20,881 nt of DNA, from contig JANYDM010000033.1 in the NCBI GenBank assembly GCA_025363575.1, positions 1 to 20,881 on the forward strand, given 5' to 3'. Positions within the stretch are counted from its first letter, which is position 1, and every line of letters starts with the position of its first letter. Source of the DNA: Betaproteobacteria bacterium (GTDB taxonomy: Bacteria > Pseudomonadota > Gammaproteobacteria > Burkholderiales > SG8-41). This document shows, one piece after another, positions 15,450 through 20,881 of the stretch. A program made the translations under genes and the position numbers. The notes under the pieces are model-generated. The model did no database searches, was not told where the DNA came from, and saw only the letters and a list, made by a program, of their open reading frames with translations.

Positions 15450-15481
15450 CCCTCGCGTTCGTTGCGTCCTTCGCGGTTCAA
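15450..15481. repeat. Degenerate 9-bp tandem motif between convergent genes
   Basis: CCTCGCGTT, CGTTGCGTC and CTTCGCGGT follow each other in 9-bp steps and end in TCAA. Similar 'CTTCGCGTCCTTCGCGGTTCA' elements are, from memory, dispersed in many bacterial genomes. The element lies in the gap between two convergent genes, with no clear hairpin plus T-run around it. Confidence 0.35.
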
Positions 15482-15527
15482 GAATTAACGTTTTTGCGGC
15501 TAAAGACTGGATGCAACAAGGTTTAGC

Positions 15528-16508
15528 TCAGTCGAACGTGAGATTCGCAGCGCGGATGATGGCGGCGTAGCGGCTGGTTTCCGCCGCGAGGACTTTTGAA
15601 ATTTCCGCCGGCTGCATGTGCCATGCTTCATAGCCGAAGGTCACCAGGCGCTGGCGGATGTCGGATTCACCAAGCGCCGCGGCGACGGCCTTATTGATCT
15701 GCGTGACGATCCCGGCGGGCGTGCCTTGCGGCGCAAGCAGAAGCGTCCACGCGTCGAGCGTGAATCCCGCGGGGCCGCCATTCTCGATGACGGTGGGAAC
15801 GTCGGGATAGGCGGGCAATCGCGCGCGCGTGCCGATCGCAAGCAGCTTGACGCGTCCCGCCTGCAGCGCCGACGTCGCAGTCGCGGCGCTGCTGAACGCC
15901 CACGCGACTTCGTTATTCCCCAATGCCGAGAATAATTGCGTCGTTTCCTTGAACGGCACGTGCACCATCTGCGCGCCAGCCGCCGAGCCGAGCAGCAATG
16001 CGCCGAGATGGCCGGGGCTGCCGACGAATTCGGAGCCGTACGCAAGCGCGCCGGGTTTGATTTTTGCCGCGGCCAGCAGGTCGCCTACGTTTCTATAGGG
16101 AGAGTTCGTGCCGACCACGACGAAGAAACTATTGCGAAAGAGCGGCGAGATGGGCGCGAAATCTTTTGCGGGGTCGTACGGCAGGTTGCGATAAATGAGC
16201 GTATGCGTCGACAATTGCGCGTTCGACGCCTGGCCCAGTGTGTAACCGTCGGGCGCGGAATTTTTGACCGCGGCGAGCGCGATGAAGCCATTGGCGCCGG
16301 GCCGATTCTCGACGATGACAGTCTTCCCCCACGCGCGGTTGAGCTTTTCGGCGACCATGCGCACGACCGCATCGGGCCCGCTGCCGGCCGGGAAGGGCGT
16401 GATGATGCGCACGGGCCGCGCCGGGTAACTCCCGGCGGCAAACAATGACGACGCAGTCAACGCAACGAAAAGCGCGAACGCGCACTGCGCAAGAATTCGC
16501 AGTCTCAT
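15528..16508 (-). CDS. Bug-family (tripartite tricarboxylate transporter) substrate-binding protein
   Basis: 326 aa. It has a signal peptide at about 1-25 ('FVALTASSLFAAG') and then the Bug signature 'YPARPVRIITPFPAGSGPDA', with the ligand-coordinating aspartate at D46. 'VENRPGANGFIAL', 'APDGYTLGQASNAQLSTHTL' and 'KDFAPISPLF' are also typical. Bug proteins bind carboxylates or amides in the periplasm, often without a membrane transporter gene nearby, and none is seen here. The ATG overlaps the stop of the upstream VOC gene by 4 nt (ATGA), so the two are coupled. The ligand is probably the substrate or inducer of the neighbouring catabolic enzymes, but it cannot be named. Confidence 0.9.
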   Translation of the reverse strand: MRLRILAQCAFALFVALTASSLFAAGSYPARPVRIITPFPAGSGPDAVVRMVAEKLNRAWGKTVIVENRPGANGFIALAAVKNSAPDGYTLGQASNAQLSTHTLIYRNLPYDPAKDFAPISPLFRNSFFVVVGTNSPYRNVGDLLAAAKIKPGALAYGSEFVGSPGHLGALLLGSAAGAQMVHVPFKETTQLFSALGNNEVAWAFSSAATATSALQAGRVKLLAIGTRARLPAYPDVPTVIENGGPAGFTLDAWTLLLAPQGTPAGIVTQINKAVAAALGESDIRQRLVTFGYEAWHMQPAEISKVLAAETSRYAAIIRAANLTFD

Positions 16509-17083
16509 TGTTTAGGCTCCAGCAACGATTTGTCGTGCACGACAGGTGTCTGCCCCGGTGGCGGATCGGCAACTGCCTCTTCGAGCGACTTCGCGCCGCG
16601 CCATTCGTTGCCGGGCCGCACCGCGCCGTCGGCGCCCACCTGATCGAGGCCCCAATAAATTTCCAGGTTGTGGCCGTCCGGATCGAGGAACTCCACCGCG
16701 ATCTGCACGCCCGCGCGGCGGCGGCCTTCGAAAATTATTTTTGCGCCGGATGCGCGCAGATGATCGCGCGCGCGGAACACTTCGTCGAGCGTGCCGACTT
16801 CGAACGCCATATGATGCAGTCCGCGCGTGTTCTCAGGGCCCGCCGCGCCGCCGACAAGCGCGACGCCGTGGTGATCGGCGTTGCAGCGCATGAAGACCAT
16901 GCCGCCCGGCATCATGTCGTCGCCGTAGATGTCGGAGACCTTGAAGCCGAGCACGCCGGTGTAGAACTCGACCGAGCGCTTGAGATCTTCGACCATCAGC
17001 ACGACGTGGCCGATCTTGTTCAGTGCAAACGGCGGCGCGGTCTTGCTGATCGCCGCGCGCAGCGCTTCTTTGTCGACTGTCAT
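16505..17083 (-). CDS. VOC-family (glyoxalase/extradiol dioxygenase fold) protein
   Basis: 192 aa from the ATG at 17083; a GTG at 17113 would add ten residues, and neither has a strong ribosome site. A VOC module spans about 20-147. 'LNKIGHVVLMVEDLKRSVEF' carries H26, 'TRGLHHMAFEV' carries H90/H91, and 'FLDPDGHNLEIYWG' carries E141, consistent with the H-H-E metal triad of type I extradiol dioxygenases or glyoxalase-like enzymes. A 45-residue tail is Pro- and acid-rich. It is coupled to the Bug receptor gene by a 4-nt overlap and lies 64 nt after the ChrA gene, so all three may share a transcript. Dioxygenase, isomerase or lyase activities are all possible. Confidence 0.82.
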   Translation of the reverse strand: MTVDKEALRAAISKTAPPFALNKIGHVVLMVEDLKRSVEFYTGVLGFKVSDIYGDDMMPGGMVFMRCNADHHGVALVGGAAGPENTRGLHHMAFEVGTLDEVFRARDHLRASGAKIIFEGRRRAGVQIAVEFLDPDGHNLEIYWGLDQVGADGAVRPGNEWRGAKSLEEAVADPPPGQTPVVHDKSLLEPKQ

Positions 17084-17147
17084 GAGCGCGTCTTTACTCA
17101 AGGCTAAACGCACAGAATATCACTGACGCGTGCGTGACGGCCCACTA

Positions 17148-18365
17148 CTAAACATGCATGCCAAGCAGCGCTCCGCCAATTGCCGCGACGATCACGACAA
17201 AGAACGGCGACACTTTCCAGTACATCAACAGCCCGAATGCAACCAGCGCCAGTGCCATGTCGCGCGGGCCTTTGATCGATGTCGTCCACACCGGGTCGTA
17301 GAGGGCTGCGAGCAGCAAGCCGACCACCACGGCATTGATGCCGCGCAATGCGGATTGCACGCCCGTCTTTTGCCGCAGCGACTCCCAATAAGGAAGCGCG
17401 CCTATCGTAAGCAGGAAAGACGGCAGAAAGATGGCGGCCAGAGCGAGCAGGCCGCCCGCGACGCCATTCGGCGCGAAATCATTGACTGTTCCGATGTAGG
17501 CGGCGAATGTAAACAGCGGGCCCGGCATTGCCTGCGCTGCGCCGTAGCCGGCGAGGAATACTTCGTCGCTGACCCAGCCCGGCGGCACCACGGCAGTGCG
17601 CAAGAGCGGCAGCAGGACGTGTCCGCCGCCAAGCACGAGCGCCCCCGCCCGGTAGAACCGATCGAAGATCGCAAGCCCGTGATTGTCGATCGCGTCCGCC
17701 ATCACGGGCAGGCCGAACAACAAGCCGAAAAACAAAATCCACGACACGTTGGCGATGGGCCGGCTGATCTGAAAGTGCAGGCTCCCGGGGCGGTGCAGCG
17801 CCACGGGTTCCAGGTAACGCCAGCCCATGAAGCCGCCGATCAGCACGGCGATGATCTGCCCCCACGAAGTCGGCCATGCGAAGACGATCAGTGTCGCGAC
17901 AATCGCCAGCGTGGCGCGAAAGCGGTCCGGGCAAAGAGTCTTGCCCATGTTCCAGATAGCTTGCGCGATGACGGCCACCGCGACGATCTTGAGTCCATGC
18001 AGCCAGCCGGCATCCGCCGAAAAGCCGAGGCTCTTGAAGCCATAGGCAAACGCGATGAGCGCCGCAGCCGTGGGCAGCGTGAAGCCGAGCCACGATGCGA
18101 GCCCGCCGGCGAGTCCGCCGCGGAGCATGCCGAGGCTGATGCCGATCTTGCTGCTGGCCGCTCCCGGGAGAAAACTGCAGAGTGCCACGAGGTCGGTATA
18201 AGAAGCGTCGGTCAGCCATTTTCTTTTTTCGACGAACTCATGGCGGAAGTATCCGATGTGCGCGATCGGCCCGCCGAAGCACGTGCAGCCGAGTTTCAGG
18301 AACGTCCAGAATATGCCGGGCAGGGAATCGCGCGATTCAGGAATGCCGGAGGCGTCGGTTTGCAT
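17148..18365 (-). CDS. chrA: ChrA-family chromate transporter
   Basis: 405 aa, a two-domain CHR protein. The first half has 'FLKLGCTCFGGPIAHIGYFR' and 'LVALCSFLPGAASSKIGISL', and the second has 'GGGHVLLPLLRTAVVPPGWV' and 'AAQAMPGPLFTFAAYIG'. About ten membrane helices are expected. Family members export chromate from the cytoplasm, or in some cases take up sulfate. The first-half motif reads 'FLPGAASSK' where many family members have 'LPGPASSQ', a conservative variation. No chrB regulator is adjacent. It heads the minus-strand run with the VOC and Bug genes but may have its own role. The ribosome site ahead of the ATG at 18365 is weak. Confidence 0.88.
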   Translation of the reverse strand: MQTDASGIPESRDSLPGIFWTFLKLGCTCFGGPIAHIGYFRHEFVEKRKWLTDASYTDLVALCSFLPGAASSKIGISLGMLRGGLAGGLASWLGFTLPTAAALIAFAYGFKSLGFSADAGWLHGLKIVAVAVIAQAIWNMGKTLCPDRFRATLAIVATLIVFAWPTSWGQIIAVLIGGFMGWRYLEPVALHRPGSLHFQISRPIANVSWILFFGLLFGLPVMADAIDNHGLAIFDRFYRAGALVLGGGHVLLPLLRTAVVPPGWVSDEVFLAGYGAAQAMPGPLFTFAAYIGTVNDFAPNGVAGGLLALAAIFLPSFLLTIGALPYWESLRQKTGVQSALRGINAVVVGLLLAALYDPVWTTSIKGPRDMALALVAFGLLMYWKVSPFFVVIVAAIGGALLGMHV

Positions 18366-18587
18366 GGCAGGTTGCTTTGTAGTTATTGGCGTTGCGTGCC
18401 GGTCCAGACGGCCATGTCTGCTCGTGATGAATCGCTCCCAACTGATTGTACCGGAAGTTCCAGCGTCGTTTGGAGCATCGCGTGACTTCGAGTAAAGTAG
18501 TCGTTAGCCCGGCTATAAATCAATCAGCGCGCGGGGTCATAAGCGCACCGGGTCCGATGGGGTTCCATAGTCTGTGAGGGGAGTGCC
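18366..18587. promoter_or_regulatory. Divergent promoter region between chrA and the amidohydrolase gene
   Basis: The two genes point away from each other, so this 222-bp gap must hold both promoters. On the plus strand TATAAAT (18514-18520) is a good -10 candidate, about 68 nt ahead of the amidohydrolase start, but no fitting -35 is seen. A strong GAGGGGAG precedes the ATG at 18588. No gene or clear hairpin is seen inside the gap. Confidence 0.35.
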
Positions 18588-19700
18588 ATGATGACGGGCA
18601 GGCGCGATTTTCTATGCGCATTGGGGGCGACTGCGCTGACGGCCGGCTGCGCGGGCGGGCAGGTGCGCGGCAGCCGTGGCTACGACGTGCCTGTCATCGA
18701 CGCCCACGCGCACTGGTATCCGCGTGAATTCGTCACGCTGCTCGAGCAGGAGGGCGAAGCGAACGGCGCGAAGATGGGACGCGACGCGCGCGGCAATACG
18801 GTCGTGCAATCGGTGCCCGGCGCCACGCAGACGTCCGTCCTCCGCCGCAACATGATCGAGCCCGAACTCATTCTCCAGGAAATGGCTGCGCGAGGCATCG
18901 ACATGTACGCCCTGTCGATGACCAACCCCATGGTGTACTGGGCGCCGCCGCCTTTCGCGCTCAAGCTCTCGCAGGCGGCTAACGACGCGTGCGCGGCAAT
19001 TCACGTGAAGTATCCGCAGAAATTCGTCGGTTCCATCATGTTGCCCCTGCAGGACATCAAGCTCGCGCTGCAGGAGCTCGAGCGCGCGGCGAAGCTGCCC
19101 GGCATGCGTGCGATCAACATGGGCACGCACGTCAACGGCCGCAATTTGCACGACAAGGCGTTCTGGCCGGTCTACGCGCGCTGCGAAGAGCTGGGCCTGC
19201 CGCTCTTTCTGCACAACCTGTATCCGCTGGGCGCCGAGCGGCTCAACGATCTTTACATGATCAACGTGCTCGGCAACCCCTACGAAGACGGCATCGCCGC
19301 GATGTCGCTGGTCGGCAGCGGCGTGCTCGACGCGTTTCCGAAGCTTGAAGTGTATCTGCCGCACGGCGGCGGCACGTTTCCCTGGCTGATCGGGCGCTTC
19401 GATTACGCGATAGGCGCGAGCGAGGCCTTGAAGCACATGAAGCAGCCGGCGAGCGCCTACCTGAAGCGTTTTTACTACGACGTGATCGTGTTCAACACGC
19501 AGATCATGCGCGACCTGATCGAGCTCGTCGGCATCGAGCGCGTGGTGATGGGCACCGATTATCCGCAGGGCATGGCGGTGCAGCAGCCGGTCGATTTCGT
19601 CAAGTCGGTGCCGCGCCTGTCGCTGCACGAGCGCGAGATGATACTGAGCCTCAACGCACAGCGCATGCTTAAGCTGAAGTCCGTTCGTGCTGATGTATAG
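18588..19700 (+). CDS. ACMSD-type amidohydrolase, Tat-exported lipoprotein
   Basis: 370 aa. The N-terminus 'GRRDFLCALGATALTAGC' is a twin-arginine signal with a lipobox ending in C21. The rest is an amidohydrolase_2 / ACMSD (aminocarboxymuconate semialdehyde decarboxylase) TIM barrel. All metal ligands are visible: H40 and H42 ('VIDAHAHW'), H209 ('LPLFLHN'), H259 ('VYLPHGGGTF') and D324 ('MGTDYP'). Family members decarboxylate or hydrolyse ring-cleavage acids and related compounds, usually in the cytoplasm, so periplasmic anchoring is unusual. GAGGGGAG upstream supports the ATGATG start. The last residues and stop codon are part of a large inverted repeat. It is followed by an exported VOC protein gene. 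Confidence 0.85.
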   Translation: MMTGRRDFLCALGATALTAGCAGGQVRGSRGYDVPVIDAHAHWYPREFVTLLEQEGEANGAKMGRDARGNTVVQSVPGATQTSVLRRNMIEPELILQEMAARGIDMYALSMTNPMVYWAPPPFALKLSQAANDACAAIHVKYPQKFVGSIMLPLQDIKLALQELERAAKLPGMRAINMGTHVNGRNLHDKAFWPVYARCEELGLPLFLHNLYPLGAERLNDLYMINVLGNPYEDGIAAMSLVGSGVLDAFPKLEVYLPHGGGTFPWLIGRFDYAIGASEALKHMKQPASAYLKRFYYDVIVFNTQIMRDLIELVGIERVVMGTDYPQGMAVQQPVDFVKSVPRLSLHEREMILSLNAQRMLKLKSVRADV

Positions 19701-19758
19701 AAACACGAGCTTCGCGGGACTGAAGCGCTTCACCCTTCTATACATCAGGACGAACGGA
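19680..19758 (+). terminator. 23-bp-arm inverted repeat spanning the amidohydrolase stop codon
   Basis: The left arm 19680-19702 and right arm 19736-19758 are complementary over 23 bp with one mismatch; the core is CTGATGTATAGAA against TTCTATACATCAG. The 33-nt loop holds a second perfect palindrome, TGAAGCGCTTCA (19721-19732). TTTTT follows the right arm at 19759-19763. It can work as an intrinsic terminator between the amidohydrolase and VOC genes, but the arms are much longer than usual and the left one encodes the protein's last six residues and stop. Confidence 0.6.
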
Positions 19759-19796
19759 TTTTTGCGCAATTTGTAATTTGCCAAAGAGGAGAATGC

Positions 19797-20744
19797 ATGA
19801 ACGATAAACCAGCACGGACGAACGGGCGCCGCGAAGTTTTGCGCACGATGGGCAGGGGCGTCGCGGCAGCGCTTGCGTATGGCACGTTCGGTCGCGCGTT
19901 CGCTGACGCTGAAGACGCAGTCAGCAAGTCGTTCGCGGTGACGACGGTGAATCATTTGTCGTACGCATCCGAGAACTACAAGATCACGCGCGACTTCTAC
20001 GTCGATCTCTTCGGCATGCGCGATGTGTGGGACGACGACACAAAATGCCAGCTCGATTGCGGGACCGAAGATGCGCCCAACAGCTTTTATCTCACGCCGG
20101 GCAAGCCGGGCACCGCGCCGGCGGTCGGGCATTTCGCATTCGGGCTGCCGGACTACTGGAATGTTGCCGGCCGCCTCAAGGACGAATTGCTGCGCCGTAA
20201 ACTGCCCGGCGTGCATCCCGACGGCGAGGCGGGCTGGTTCGTGAGCGGGCCTTCGGGTTACACCCAGCACATCGTGACAATAAAAGACCGCGGCATGTTC
20301 CCGGGCGCCGCTGCGCCGTGCGAGGTAGCGAGCTCGGCAAAATGTAAAGACGCGTACGCGGCGGGCGTGCGCAACCCCGAGTCGTTCACCCAGGCGAGCG
20401 GTTCGGGCTTCAAGGCGCTGTACTTCCAGTACTTCGTGCTGCACGTGTCCGACGTTGCGAAAGAGGCGGAGTTCTACACGAGTCTCATGGGCATGAAGTC
20501 CGTGTCCAGGCAAAAGGACGACGTGCGGCTGCGCTTTGGGGAGAACACGCTGGTGCTGCGGCCGGCGGGGGCCGATGGCAAACCCTATTGCAACGAATTC
20601 GGCCTTGTCGTCGCAAATTACGAAGAGCGCAAGGTGAAAGCCGAGCTCGACCGCCGCGGCATCGCGTCGAAACCGAATCCCGCCGGTGGCTTGTTGATCA
20701 AAGACCCGAATGGGCTCGACGTCGGCATTGCCGGCAAAGCCTAG
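19797..20744 (+). CDS. Two-domain VOC-family protein with Tat-like signal
   Basis: 315 aa. The N-terminus has an Arg-Arg signal ('NGRREVLRTMGRGVAAALAY', then GTFGRAFADA), so Tat export is likely. Two VOC modules follow, at about 50-165 ('TVNHLSYASENYKITRDFYV', 'VGHFAFGLPDYWNVAGRL', 'GPSGYTQHIVTI') and about 205-313 ('YFQYFVLHVSDVAKEAEFYT', 'KPYCNEFGLVVANYE', 'IKDPNGLDVGIAG'). Each VOC pair can bind one metal. In the second half the usual first His is H216 and the final Glu position reads Asp ('LDVGI'), so that site may be altered. A strong AGAGGAG precedes the ATG. Substrate unknown; it probably works with the upstream exported amidohydrolase. Confidence 0.78.
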   Translation: MNDKPARTNGRREVLRTMGRGVAAALAYGTFGRAFADAEDAVSKSFAVTTVNHLSYASENYKITRDFYVDLFGMRDVWDDDTKCQLDCGTEDAPNSFYLTPGKPGTAPAVGHFAFGLPDYWNVAGRLKDELLRRKLPGVHPDGEAGWFVSGPSGYTQHIVTIKDRGMFPGAAAPCEVASSAKCKDAYAAGVRNPESFTQASGSGFKALYFQYFVLHVSDVAKEAEFYTSLMGMKSVSRQKDDVRLRFGENTLVLRPAGADGKPYCNEFGLVVANYEERKVKAELDRRGIASKPNPAGGLLIKDPNGLDVGIAGKA

Positions 20745-20881
20745 GGGTTTGTTGAAATTCAAAGTGTGGTGGCAAATACAATTGGATCTCGGGGTGTTTT
20801 AGCACTCCGCTTAAGAAATAATCGCTTATAGGCCGTTCTACGAGGCCGACATTTGCGTGCCTACTCACTTCCGATCGAAAT
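20745..20881. other. Right edge, no gene seen
   Basis: AT-richer sequence with no credible coding start. A short imperfect hairpin, CGGGGTG/CACTCCG with loop TTTTAG, lies at 20790-20809 but has no T-run after it. Confidence 0.4.

Noticed and set aside
17130..18485. 451-codon plus-strand frame antisense to chrA
   Set aside because: The product is extremely rich in Arg, Gln and Asp with no recognisable domain; chrA on the other strand is a clear family member.
18612..20762. 716-codon open frame on the minus strand
   Set aside because: It is the antisense shadow of the amidohydrolase and VOC genes. Its product is His/Arg/Ala-rich with no family pattern, and the plus-strand genes have signals, metal ligands and ribosome sites.
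20790..20809. Hairpin as terminator of the last VOC gene
   Set aside because: The stem is imperfect (one G-T pair) and no T-run follows.
1..20881. CRISPR array, tRNA or insertion sequence
   Set aside because: No regularly spaced repeats, no cloverleaf-like tRNA sequence and no transposase-like protein were seen on either strand.

Overview
The window is GC-rich, densely coding bacterial chromosome. It most resembles a betaproteobacterium (Burkholderiales-like). The reasons are a Bug-type solute receptor (a family strongly expanded in that group), a CoxG-like protein beside a ThDP enzyme, a ChrA chromate transporter, and several exported beta-propeller sugar or lactone enzymes. The taxonomy is inferred. 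No tRNA, rRNA, CRISPR array, transposase or phage gene was seen.

Layout. (a) 1-4190: the window opens inside a truncated remnant of an isocitrate-lyase/PrpB-family gene. A secreted SMP-30-type lactonase follows, then a DUF2231-like membrane protein overlapping a lipoprotein sorbosone/glucose dehydrogenase, then a HigB-HigA toxin-antitoxin module whose promoter lies almost on top of the toxin start codon. (b) 4321-12973: a minus-strand response regulator and histidine kinase pair stands divergent from a plus-strand run. That run holds a previously unannotatable 51-aa membrane peptide, an SPFH/prohibitin-like membrane protein, a secreted SH3-like protein, a CreD-like membrane protein, a YdjM-like membrane hydrolase and a second sorbosone-dehydrogenase-like protein. 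(c) 12989-15429: a 65-aa relic with MmgE/PrpD-like sequence, a CoxG/SRPBCC protein and an acetolactate-synthase-like ThDP enzyme. (d) 15528-18365, minus strand: ChrA, a VOC (glyoxalase/extradiol dioxygenase fold) protein and a Bug receptor, the last two translationally coupled. (e) 18588-20744, plus strand: an ACMSD-type amidohydrolase with a Tat lipoprotein signal and a two-domain VOC protein with a Tat-like signal, separated by a 23-bp-arm inverted repeat.

How the parts may work together. Region (b) looks like an envelope-stress or envelope-maintenance locus. Its two-component pair resembles the family called 'proteobacterial dedicated sortase' RR/HK, but no sortase is present, and a CreD-like protein is encoded in the divergent operon. 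TCGCCA direct repeats spaced by about one helical turn lie upstream of a plausible regulator promoter. Regions (c)-(e) look like a catabolic neighbourhood for an unidentified organic acid or ring-cleavage compound: a binding receptor, lyase/decarboxylase-like enzymes, and two enzymes apparently exported to the periplasm. Relics of PrpB-like and PrpD-like genes suggest that the surrounding catabolic genes have been gained and lost repeatedly.
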